Source: SIG299 sp964541485 (GTDB lineage Bacteria; Bacillota; Clostridia; Lachnospirales; Lachnospiraceae). Taken from it: a stretch of DNA of 64,000 bases. The notes under the pieces were generated by a model. That model made no database searches, was not told where the DNA came from, and worked only from the letters and a program-made list of their open reading frames with translations. How positions within the stretch are numbered: position 1 is the stretch's first letter; each line of letters starts with the position of its first letter. The stretch spans positions 4,195-68,194 of the forward strand of contig CAZIQL010000008.1 in NCBI GenBank assembly GCA_964541485.1, read 5' to 3'. The position numbers were made by a program, and so were the translations under genes. Positions 6,976 through 13,581 of this stretch are shown here, piece after piece.

Positions 6976-8157
6976 ATGAACATAGAATTTACAAAAGAAA
7001 AGAAGAAACAATTGATCATCTGTTACATCGTATTTATCTGTAACGGTATGCTGGCACTGTCCATCGGTTCGCTGATGCCGTTTGTGTCGGAGGCAAGAGG
7101 GCTTGATTATGTGATGTCCGGCATGTTAGTGAGTCTGCACTCCGTCGGCAACTTTTTATCGAGTTTTTTTGCAGGGGCGCTGGCAGAAAAGATTGGACGA
7201 AAGAGAAGTATTCTGATTTTTAATGCGATGTTTGCAATTTCCTATGCGATGATTCTGCTGACCGGAAATCTGCCGTTGCTTGTTGTGGCATTTTTCATGA
7301 CAGGTCTTGCAAGAGGAGCCACCAGCAATTTCTGTAACACGGTTATCAATAACCTGGCACCGGGCAAGGCAGGGATTATCAACGGTCTGCACGCGATGTT
7401 CTCCGTCGGTGCGTTCCTGTTCCCGATTCTTTTGATGTTTATCACCAGCGGAAATGCAGAGAACTGGATTTATGCGTCGCTGTTTATGCTTATCATGGGT
7501 GTCATCAGCTGGGTGCTGTATTTTACGATTCCGATGGATGGTCTTCAGATTCCAAAGAAAGAGAAGAAGGCTGCCAATTATGGATTTTTTAAAGAACCGC
7601 TGTTTTATCTGGTGTTTGCCACCTTGTTTTTCTATCTGTGTGCCGAGCAGGGCGTGATTGGCTGGCTGGTGACGTACTTTAAGGACACAGGACTCCTGAG
7701 CCCGGCGCTTGCGCAGCTGATGGCAAGTGTGCAGTGGATTATGATTCTGGCAGGCAGACTGACGACCGCAGGATTGTCAACGAAGGTACGAAAAGACCGT
7801 CTGCTTCCGGTGATGAGCGTGGGACTTGTGGTGTTCTTTGTCATTCTGATTTTGAGCAAGAGCACCGGTATGATTGTGTTTGGTATGATGGGCTTTGGTT
7901 TTAGTATGGCAGGCATTTACCCGACCACCGTTTCCTTTGCGGGAAAGCTGATTCAGAAATACTCCCTGGCATGGAGCTTTATCCTGACCTTTGCCAGCCT
8001 CGGCTCCATCTTGATGCCGTCTATTATCGGAAAGATTGCAAAGGTGTCCGGCATTGCCATGGGCATGAGCTCCGTTGGTGTGGTAATTGCGGTGGATCTG
8101 GTGTTTGTGCTGATGCTGACAGGATATAGCAGGAAAAGGGATATGTCGGAGAAGTAG
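6976..8157 (+). CDS. MFS transporter
   Basis: A 393-residue integral membrane protein with twelve hydrophobic segments split by a central loop (about residues 195-215, PMDGLQIPKKEKKA). The loop between helices 2 and 3 has the MFS signature AEKIGRKRSI (about residues 73-82), matching GxLaDrxGrkr. The length is usual. The start at 6976 is chosen for the GGGAGA site 7 bases upstream. The gene begins 25 bp after the SecB-like gene and ends at a long terminator hairpin, so it may share the transcript. The substrate is unknown; the FucP/NarK-like early GxxxGxxxMPFV helix suggests a small solute or sugar, without strong support. Confidence 0.85.
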   Translation: MNIEFTKEKKKQLIICYIVFICNGMLALSIGSLMPFVSEARGLDYVMSGMLVSLHSVGNFLSSFFAGALAEKIGRKRSILIFNAMFAISYAMILLTGNLPLLVVAFFMTGLARGATSNFCNTVINNLAPGKAGIINGLHAMFSVGAFLFPILLMFITSGNAENWIYASLFMLIMGVISWVLYFTIPMDGLQIPKKEKKAANYGFFKEPLFYLVFATLFFYLCAEQGVIGWLVTYFKDTGLLSPALAQLMASVQWIMILAGRLTTAGLSTKVRKDRLLPVMSVGLVVFFVILILSKSTGMIVFGMMGFGFSMAGIYPTTVSFAGKLIQKYSLAWSFILTFASLGSILMPSIIGKIAKVSGIAMGMSSVGVVIAVDLVFVLMLTGYSRKRDMSEK

Positions 8158-8188
8158 CGTTGGAGGATAAAAAAATAAGGAATTTGTG

Positions 8189-8237
8189 GCAGAGTGCACA
8201 AAAAACGAGGTGTTTTTTGTGTATTCTGCTATTTTTA
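8189..8237 (+). terminator. Rho-independent terminator after the MFS gene
   Basis: An 18-bp stem (GCAGAGTGCACAAAAAAC against GTTTTTTGTGTATTCTGC, with two G-U pairs), a 5-base loop, then TATTTTTATTT. Confidence 0.8.
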
Positions 8238-8248
8238 TTTGTGCAACA

Positions 8249-8277
8249 TTTACAATTGGTGTGATTTGTGATATAGT
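8249..8277 (+). promoter_or_regulatory. sigma-A-type promoter for the first Rpn-type gene
   Basis: TTTACA - 17 bp - TATAGT. About 365 bases (including the 100-N gap) separate it from the start codon, giving an unusually long leader. Confidence 0.5.
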
Positions 8278-8377
8278 CAGCGCAAAGCATATTTTTTCTT
8301 TGGAATCTGTTGGGTTTCCAGTCTTGTCATCTAATGATAGTATCTGAGAATTCGTGCTTTTATTTTCAATGTGGAGG

Positions 8378-8405
8378 CAGGAGTTTTTGGATAGAGAAAC
8401 TCCTG
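8378..8405 (+). promoter_or_regulatory. hairpin in the long leader of the Rpn-type gene
   Basis: A perfect 9-bp stem CAGGAGTTT / AAACTCCTG with a 10-base loop. It is followed by AAGTTTTAT, a weak terminator-like tail, just before the repeat tract and gap. It could be an attenuator. Confidence 0.35.
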
Positions 8406-8428
8406 AAGTTTTATAGTTACAAAGGAGG

Positions 8429-8528
8429 NNNNNNNNNNNNNNNNNNNNNNNNNNNNNNNNNNNNNNNNNNNNNNNNNNNNNNNNNNNNNNNNNNNNNNNN
8501 NNNNNNNNNNNNNNNNNNNNNNNNNNNN
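8429..8528. other. assembly gap (100 N)
   Basis: Exactly 100 unknown bases, a conventional scaffold gap length. The base before it is the end of ACAAAGGAGG, and the base after it starts a 54-bp tandem repeat ending in ACAAGGAGG, so the gap very likely hides more repeat units. Confidence 0.98.
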
Positions 8529-8636
8529 AAAATCCTCTGCTCGCATAACGCGGCTCGCATTTTCCTTCGGAAAACAAGGAGGAAAATCCTCTGCTCGCAT
8601 AACGCGGCTCGCATTTTCCTTCGGAAAACAAGGAGG
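8529..8636 (+). repeat. two tandem 54-bp repeats, each carrying a ribosome site
   Basis: Two identical 54-bp units (8529-8582 and 8583-8636). Each begins AAAATCCTCTGC, contains GCTCGC twice and the small palindrome TTTTCC-TTC-GGAAAA, and ends in AAGGAGG. The last unit ends 5 bases before the ATG of the Rpn-type gene and supplies its Shine-Dalgarno site. The unit is 18 codons long and carries no stop in several frames, so spurious repetitive reading frames arise on both strands. The real copy number is hidden by the adjoining gap. Confidence 0.95.
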
Positions 8637-8641
8637 ATTGC

Positions 8642-9556
8642 ATGGCAGAAAAGGATATTGCTGAAAAAACATTTATTGCGTTGGATGATGTGTTTGCAGA
8701 CATTTTTAATGTGCTTGTGTTTCAGGGGGAACGTTTCATATCGGAAGAGACGTTGGAGGATATTGTAGCCACCAGTCAGTACAAAGCAGATGATGAGAAA
8801 CTGCATGAACAGGAGAGAGATTCATATAAACAGTGGAAGGGGCATGGTTTTAATTTGATCCTTGCCGGGATAGAAAATCAGACAAAGCCGGATAAGGACA
8901 TGCCATTTCGCGTGCTAAGTTATGACGGAGCATCCTATCGTTCCCAATTGTTATGTACAGAAGAAGTAGTAATAAATGGAGAAACAAAGAGAGTTTCTGT
9001 GAAGGAAAGATATCCGGTAGTGACCATTGTTCTGTATTTTGGAAAAGAACTTTGGAATTATCCTAAAAATTTGAAAGGTTGTTTTGAGCCCACGTTACAG
9101 GATAATGAAATAACGAAATTACTGGATCAATATATTCAAGATTATAAGATTACAGTGTTTGATATTCCGCGCTTGCCCCGGGAAACTGTACAGCAGTTTC
9201 AGAGTGACTTTAGGGTTGTGGCGGAGTATTTTACAAATGTATATACTAATGAGGAATATGTGCCTAGTGATATCGTTATAACACATGTTGATGAGTTTTT
9301 AAAACTGATGAAGGTGTTGACCGGGGACATGCGGTATATGGAGTTTGCATTAACAGATAACGTAAGGGAGGATGGAATAAAGATGTGTAGAGTTTTAGAT
9401 TATAGAGAAGCAAAAGGAAAAGCAGAAGGAAAAGCAGAAGGGTTGAATTCTCTTGTAATAAAGGGACGTATTTCTGTGGAAGAAGCTGCTGCAGAAATGA
9501 ATCTGACAGTGGAAGAGTTTGAACAGTTTGTCAAGAAAATAGTGCCAAAGGAATAG
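8642..9556 (+). CDS. Rpn-family PD-(D/E)XK nuclease ('transposase-like')
   Basis: A 304-residue protein of the Rpn/YhgA-like recombination-promoting nuclease superfamily. The PD-(D/E)XK core is suggested by DDVFADIFNVL near the N-terminus (about residues 15-25) and ILAGIENQTKPDKDMPFRVLSYD (about 73-95), where E-N-Q is the ExQ-type catalytic pair. A central YPVVTIVLYFGKELWNYP strand follows. Near residues 256-266 the GKAEGKAEG repeat joins a short C-terminal helical domain (VEEAAAEMNLTVEEFEQFV). Its start is set by the AAGGAGG at the end of the 54-bp repeat. An in-frame ATG at 9383, preceded by AAGGGAGG, could give a separate 57-residue C-terminal protein. Characterised Rpn proteins are DNA endonucleases used in phage defence. 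Confidence 0.85.
   Translation: MAEKDIAEKTFIALDDVFADIFNVLVFQGERFISEETLEDIVATSQYKADDEKLHEQERDSYKQWKGHGFNLILAGIENQTKPDKDMPFRVLSYDGASYRSQLLCTEEVVINGETKRVSVKERYPVVTIVLYFGKELWNYPKNLKGCFEPTLQDNEITKLLDQYIQDYKITVFDIPRLPRETVQQFQSDFRVVAEYFTNVYTNEEYVPSDIVITHVDEFLKLMKVLTGDMRYMEFALTDNVREDGIKMCRVLDYREAKGKAEGKAEGLNSLVIKGRISVEEAAAEMNLTVEEFEQFVKKIVPKE
9383..9556 (+). other. possible internal start giving an RpnS-like C-terminal protein
   Basis: ATG at codon 248 of the Rpn-type gene has AAGGGAGG 11 bases upstream. Translation from here would give 57 residues containing the GKAEG repeat and the helical tail. In E. coli rpn genes a small C-terminal product from an internal start is reported to inhibit the full-length nuclease. 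Here only the start signal is seen. Confidence 0.35.
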
Positions 9557-9583
9557 TGATATTCTACAAATGCATAGTGTGGA

Positions 9584-9612
9584 TTGACAAATCAAGGGTC
9601 AGAGATTAAAAT
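9584..9612 (+). promoter_or_regulatory. sigma-A-type promoter for the XRE regulator
   Basis: TTGACA - 17 bp - TAAAAT, 40 bp upstream of the start. CGTAAACAC (9618-9626) just downstream recurs at 11107-11115 in the promoter region of the second Rpn-type gene. Confidence 0.7.
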
Positions 9613-9652
9613 TAGTCCGTAAACACGTATTTGTGGATTGAGAGGACTAAAA

Positions 9653-9997
9653 ATGATTATCAGTGAACGTATTTTTCAGCTTATGGAACAGAGAAAGATG
9701 TCGCAGAAGGAGTTTTCCGAGCGCACCGGCATTTCGCCGAGCACCATCAGCGACTGGAAACGCAAGAAAACCAATCCGGCATCGGACAAAATCATGCTCA
9801 TTTGTGATGTACTGGATGTGACACCGTACGAACTGCTGTCCGGTATTGAGAAAAAGAAATATACGCAGATGGACTACGTGATTGTAGATAAGGCGTCCGA
9901 GGACTATGTATTCCTCGAGGATATGCGTAGTTTGGATGGCAAGCGCAAAGAACGTCTGGCAGGGTATCTGCAGGCGCTGAAGGATATGGGGAAGTAG
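9653..9997 (+). CDS. XRE-family HTH transcriptional regulator
   Basis: A 114-residue repressor-type protein. Residues about 3-62 form a classic five-helix XRE domain (ERIFQLMEQRKMSQKEFSERTG, with recognition helix around SPSTISDWKRKKTNPA). The C-terminal 50 residues (KYTQMDYVIVDKASEDYVFLED, then a helix GKRKERLAGYLQALKDM) are probably for dimerisation. The start at 9653 is selected for the GAGAGG site 7-8 bases upstream. It sits between two Rpn-type nuclease genes and has its own strong promoter and terminator. A 9-base motif in its leader is shared with the second nuclease promoter, so it may control that gene; this is inference. Confidence 0.88.
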   Translation: MIISERIFQLMEQRKMSQKEFSERTGISPSTISDWKRKKTNPASDKIMLICDVLDVTPYELLSGIEKKKYTQMDYVIVDKASEDYVFLEDMRSLDGKRKERLAGYLQALKDMGK

Positions 9998-10025
9998 AAA
10001 AGACTAAAATACAGGGTGAAACGAG

Positions 10026-10061
10026 AAGCGGTGACTGAGAGAAAAGGGTCATCGCTTTTTT
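10026..10061 (+). terminator. terminator of the XRE regulator gene
   Basis: 10-bp stem AAGCGGTGAC / GTCATCGCTT (one G-U pair), then T6. Confidence 0.75.
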
Positions 10062-10070
10062 GATGTACGA

Positions 10071-10103
10071 AATTAAACGTGCCGTCTTATAAAAGACGGC
10101 ACG
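10071..10103 (-). terminator. terminator of the second Rpn-type gene
   Basis: Perfect 11-bp stem CGTGCCGTCTT / AAGACGGCACG with a 4-base loop. On the minus strand it ends in TTTAATTTCG. Confidence 0.8.
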
Positions 10104-10109
10104 GGGTAT

Positions 10110-11015
10110 TTAGGATAAATCCTGTTTTATATGCTCATAAAGCGGACGTATATCATCCACAGGCATCTCAACCTCTACGGCGATTTGTTCGAGGGATTTA
10201 CCGGCTTTGAGTTTTGAGGTAATCAAGTGAATGAGCAACGCGTTTTCAGAGGCAAGAGCTTGGATGGTTTCTTTGTTTTTCTTTGCCTCGTCTTCATAGG
10301 TCTGGAGAATACGATAATGCTCCTGGCGAGACGCACACCGTTCGCGTACCAAATCATCTTCGGATAAACGATACATCGTCTGTGCAGCTTCTGCAATTGC
10401 GGTGTTCTTTTTGGCTAACATCTGAATCTCCTCCCATGTGGTAGATTTAAAGAGAGCGGCCCAATAATCAATGCCATATTTACGGTCAGCATCTGTGGCA
10501 AGCTCTATTCTCTTTAAGTTTACCACGGAAAGCGTAAATTTACTAGTGTAAATTCGATGGGTTACATCATTGGCAAGATGATAGGTGGAGTAAAACTCCG
10601 GCTCCTCCGGGCAAAGGTCAAAATCAATAAAGCCGATGTGGATAGCCGGTTTGATTTTTGAATAGCTTTCGCCCTCTTTTAAATGATTAAAGGCACGACA
10701 TAAATAAGTAAGGGAACGCTCCGGCCAGAACGCCTGTTTCGTTACCTGCATTTCTAAGTTGATAAAAGTATTGTTGTTTAAGTTAACTTTAAGGTCAAAT
10801 ATCATATCCTTTGAGTCCACGGAATCCCCGGGCTCTGTTGGATTCATCACATCAACGGAGATTACTTCTTCTGACGAGAGATGGAGAAGGGAGCAAATGA
10901 GCCCCTTCAGTGCAAGTGGGCTTTTGCCAAGGGTGACCTTAAACATATAGTCATTCATAAGTCCGTATGGAACAGGACCTTTTGCGTTAAAAAAACTGTC
11001 TGATGTAGCTGTCAT
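10110..11015 (-). CDS. Rpn-family PD-(D/E)XK nuclease ('transposase-like')
   Basis: A 301-residue protein of the PD-(D/E)XK 'nuclease family transposase' group. The N-terminal signature NDYMFKVTLG (about residues 21-30) precedes SKDMIFDLKVNLNNNTFINLEMQVTKQ (about 68-94), which carries the catalytic D and the E-x-Q pair, then WPERSLTYLCRAFNHLKEGESY. The C-terminal part is a charged coiled-coil-like stretch (QEHYRILQTYEDEAKKNKE) and a short helical module (KAGKSLEQIAVEVEMPVDDI). The length is normal. It is divergent in subfamily from the other Rpn-type gene and is in convergent orientation to the XRE gene. A promoter with an inverted repeat around its -10 lies upstream. The role in defence or DNA transfer is inferred from the family. 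Confidence 0.88.
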   Translation of the reverse strand: MTATSDSFFNAKGPVPYGLMNDYMFKVTLGKSPLALKGLICSLLHLSSEEVISVDVMNPTEPGDSVDSKDMIFDLKVNLNNNTFINLEMQVTKQAFWPERSLTYLCRAFNHLKEGESYSKIKPAIHIGFIDFDLCPEEPEFYSTYHLANDVTHRIYTSKFTLSVVNLKRIELATDADRKYGIDYWAALFKSTTWEEIQMLAKKNTAIAEAAQTMYRLSEDDLVRERCASRQEHYRILQTYEDEAKKNKETIQALASENALLIHLITSKLKAGKSLEQIAVEVEMPVDDIRPLYEHIKQDLS

Positions 11016-11103
11016 TCAATATCCTTTCGTAAAAACTGGCTGTCATGACAAAGTAAGATGAATTAATTCAAAGGTAAATGTTGGGTGGAAATTTCTAAAC
11101 ATG

Positions 11104-11145
11104 TTTCGTAAACACATTATAGTACGAAAACACACAAAATAACAA
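11104..11145 (-). promoter_or_regulatory. promoter and operator-like repeat of the second Rpn-type gene
   Basis: Minus-strand TTGTTA (11140-11145) - 18 bp - TATAAT (11116-11121). TTTCGTA (11104-11110) and TACGAAA (11123-11129) form an inverted repeat that brackets the -10 box, a typical repressor position. The rest of 11016-11307 shows no gene. Confidence 0.6.
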
Positions 11146-11258
11146 GTGCTGGGAACGTAGAAAAATGAGGGGGGTTTTTGTGAAAGTTGCACAGAAAAAA
11201 TGAGGGAAAATCGAGGGAGAACGCGCTGGAAACCGCATAAATAAATGGGCTGCAGGAC

Positions 11259-11289
11259 TTAAAAAGTGCCGCTTCCGAAGAAGTGGCAC
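11259..11289 (-). terminator. terminator of the AbiH-family gene
   Basis: 10-bp stem GTGCCGCTTC / GAAGTGGCAC (one G-U pair), 4-base loop, T5 on the minus strand. Confidence 0.8.
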
Positions 11290-11307
11290 AAAATCTTTTT
11301 ATAATGA

Positions 11308-12363
11308 TTACTTTACTACAGTGGCAGCAGCCAAAGATGCGGCATCCTCCACCAGCTTAAAGTCTAATACGCCGGCACTGTCTGCAACATAGATTTGACT
11401 ATACATGGATTCAAAGACGTCCTCTTCAAAACCAAGCAGACGCAGATATTCGTCCCGTGTGGCATCAATAGCATCCAGAAGAGGACCTTTGCTCATGCCG
11501 TCCAGCTCCGGGAAGCCGGAATTGTATTTAAAGATAATAAGCTTGTGGGAAGAGCTTGCTTCCAGCCAGTCTTTTAATAGAACCCAGCGGCTCCGGTCTG
11601 TCTCGCCAAAGGAGATGCCGTACGTGCAAATCACATTGCTGGTAGCGATGGTGTTTGCAAATTGTTCCTCTTTTGCCTGAAAACCATTCTGGGCATTGAT
11701 GGTTTGTTTTACGCAATGACGGGCAACGCGTGGATTGGTACGCAGGCTCTCATCCTGAAACTGGTCTAATGAGTCAATGCCGACGATGGTATAACCTTCT
11801 GCCAGACTTCCGTGCAGATGCAGAACGGGCTGTAAGTAATAGTTATACTTTGTGTTTGAAATAATGTTTCCGGCAGGGAATCCTTTTTTGAATTCCGGAC
11901 CAAGCAGATGATCCAGAGTGTCTGTATAGTTTAGGGAAACAAAATTGAAATACGTGGACTCCCGTTCATGGGTCTTGTAAAAAGCGGTCATTTCCTGCTG
12001 GTCAGCAAGCGGTAAATGCTTGTACGGGTACAGAAGGAACTTTTGCAGGATGGGGGTAATCACCGGAAAGTCGTACTCACACTTTTCGCACTCTGCTTTT
12101 AGATGCGAGGCAAAACGATTGTCAAAGTCGGCCAGAATTTTGCCAATTTCTGTATAGGTACCGGTAGCAAATTGAGAAAAAGCGTATTCGAAGTCGCTCC
12201 AGTTTTTGTAGTCCTTATCAATCTGCATGCAGAACTTTTTGATGCAGTTATCATCCGGCAGATGTTCGTTTGCCTTAATGTAGGTTGGATAGAAATCAGT
12301 ATAGCGTGTGGCAAGACCAAGATTGACATCAAAGCCGTTGCCGATTAGAAAAGTTATATTCAT
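11308..12363 (-). CDS. AbiH-family (phage abortive infection) protein
   Basis: A 351-residue protein with the AbiH hallmark at the N-terminus: FLIGNGFDVNLGLATRYTDF, a nucleotide-binding-like GNGFD loop. Further conserved pieces are FNFVSLNYTDTLD (about residue 140) and LHLHGS (about 178), also typical of AbiH and related SIR2-like folds. AbiH proteins abort lactococcal phage infection by an unknown mechanism. The start at 12363 has AAAGGAG 8 bases upstream. The frame stays open upstream only because it enters a stop-free repeat tract, so the 100-residue extension is rejected. It has its own promoter and terminator. The promoter abuts an array of 14-bp repeats. Confidence 0.86.
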   Translation of the reverse strand: MNITFLIGNGFDVNLGLATRYTDFYPTYIKANEHLPDDNCIKKFCMQIDKDYKNWSDFEYAFSQFATGTYTEIGKILADFDNRFASHLKAECEKCEYDFPVITPILQKFLLYPYKHLPLADQQEMTAFYKTHERESTYFNFVSLNYTDTLDHLLGPEFKKGFPAGNIISNTKYNYYLQPVLHLHGSLAEGYTIVGIDSLDQFQDESLRTNPRVARHCVKQTINAQNGFQAKEEQFANTIATSNVICTYGISFGETDRSRWVLLKDWLEASSSHKLIIFKYNSGFPELDGMSKGPLLDAIDATRDEYLRLLGFEEDVFESMYSQIYVADSAGVLDFKLVEDAASLAAATVVK

Positions 12364-12417
12364 ACAATTCTCCTTTGTGTCGCCGGGCGCGAAGTGCGAA
12401 TCTTTGGTTACAGAAAC

Positions 12418-12446
12418 ATTATAGTATGAATGCGGGGGAAAAGCAA
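12418..12446 (-). promoter_or_regulatory. sigma-A-type promoter of the AbiH-family gene
   Basis: Minus-strand TTGCTT (12441-12446) - 17 bp - TATAAT (12418-12423), 55 bp upstream of the start codon. The 14-bp repeat array begins 15 bp further upstream. Confidence 0.65.
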
Positions 12447-12461
12447 ATGGATAACAAAAAG

Positions 12462-12895
12462 ATATAGGTGGATAAACAGAGGTAGGAAAACAGAGGTAGG
12501 AATATACCGGTAAGAAAACAGAGGTAGAAATATACCGGTAAGAAAACAGAGGTGGCAAGATAGATGTAGTGAGATACCTATAAGAGAATACATATAAGGA
12601 AACACATATAAGAAAGCATAGGTAGGAAGCAACAGGTAGCCAGATATACATAGACTGGCACATATAGACTGACAGAGGTAGTAATGTAGATGTGTTGAAC
12701 TATATGTAGCAAAACAGAGGTGTTTAAATAGATGTTGTTGAATAGATGTGTGCTGATAGAGGTAGTTTATTAGAGGCAAAAAGCGGTAGGTAGTAATCTA
12801 GATGTAGTGAGATAGAGGTAAAAAGTGGAAGGTAGAAAAGTAACGATAGCATATTACCGGTAAAACGCGATAGCTGGGTAGTCAGCGATGGGAAG
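12462..12895. repeat. 31 degenerate tandem repeats with exact 14-bp period
   Basis: Reading from 12462 in steps of 14, every block through 12895 lines up without an insertion or deletion. The plus-strand consensus is about AYAGAGGTAGNAAA. The least-diverged units are at 12476-12545, where ACAGAGGTAG and ATACCGGTAA forms alternate, and at 12672-12769. Units differ mainly by point changes. Stop codons are rare on the minus strand, so reading frames with a 14-residue periodicity appear there; they have no ribosome sites and are not genes. The array ends 16 bp upstream of the AbiH -35 box. It is not CRISPR: units are contiguous and have no spacers. From 12896 to 13040 nothing further is recognised. 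Confidence 0.9.
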
Positions 12896-13036
12896 ATGGA
12901 AATAGAAAGCAAAGCAGAAGAATCAAAGGTCTATGCTTTATAGCGAACATTTGGTGGAATTTGTTTGTCTTATGACCCAAAATGAAGAGAACACTGTCAG
13001 AAGTGTCCCGAATGATGCTATCAGAGGAAAAACGAG

Positions 13037-13077
13037 AAAATACAGACGTGCTGCGTAAGGCTTATGCAGCACGTCTG
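13037..13077 (-). terminator. terminator of the GDP-fucose operon
   Basis: Perfect 12-bp stem CAGACGTGCTGC / GCAGCACGTCTG with an 11-base loop, followed on the minus strand by TATTTTC. Confidence 0.85.
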
Positions 13078-13087
13078 TTGTAAGCGA

Positions 13088-13513
13088 TTATTTTACAACT
13101 CCCTTTTTTATGAGGATGTTGCCATATTGTGCAGTTTCGCCCGTAGCGATTACTGCATAAGCTTTCTTGGAACGCTCGTAAAAGGCATAGCGCTCAATAG
13201 TGGTTACACCTGCATCGGCATCATATCGTTTTAAGGTCTCTTTGTACTCATCCCAAATTGTAGGGACCACAGGGTCGCCCTTTACTACTTCCATTAAAAC
13301 AAAGTGGTCATCAACATAATGGTCTAGCGGGAAAACACTCAAAACAGCGTTCAGAAGGTCGTTTGCGCGAATGCCATCCGCACGGATTATGCGCTGACTG
13401 ATGCTTGCAGACGGAAAGTTTGCGTCTGCAAGTACAAGTTCATCTCCGTGTCCCATTTCGCAAAGAATCTTTAATAATTCAGGAGAAAGTAATGGATTAA
13501 TTCCTTTTAACAT
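13088..13513 (-). CDS. fucU: L-fucose mutarotase
   Basis: A 141-residue protein of the RbsD/FucU family, which interconverts the alpha and beta anomers of L-fucose. The conserved N-terminus MLKGINPLLSPELLKILCEMGHGDELVLADANFP carries the catalytic-site His and Asp of the family, and the tail YGNILIKKGVV is typical. AAAGGAG lies 8 bases upstream. It is last in the operon, 68 bp after fkp, and is followed by a strong terminator. Supplying the beta-anomer to the fucokinase domain of Fkp is the natural role here. Confidence 0.93.
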   Translation of the reverse strand: MLKGINPLLSPELLKILCEMGHGDELVLADANFPSASISQRIIRADGIRANDLLNAVLSVFPLDHYVDDHFVLMEVVKGDPVVPTIWDEYKETLKRYDADAGVTTIERYAFYERSKKAYAVIATGETAQYGNILIKKGVVK

Positions 13514-13581
13514 GTGAAAACTCCTTTCGTATCATACCAATCAGGCAACAAAATGACTTACAAATTAGTATCATCAAAATA

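Noticed and set aside
8331..8806. Overlapping repetitive frames on both strands around the N gap
   Set aside because: They arise from the 54-bp repeat (18 codons, no stops) and include unknown bases. They have no independent support.
8642..11015. Insertion sequence (the Rpn-type genes are often labelled transposases)
   Set aside because: No terminal inverted repeats or target duplications flank either gene. The family is a nuclease group, not a DDE transposase.
12462..12895. CRISPR array
   Set aside because: Units are contiguous 14-mers without unique spacers and no cas genes are near.
12364..12912. Long open frames on the minus strand, including a 100-residue extension of the AbiH gene
   Set aside because: They lie in the 14-bp repeat tract, which rarely makes stop codons on that strand. 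They show only a 14-residue periodic low-complexity pattern, lack ribosome sites and run over the AbiH promoter.
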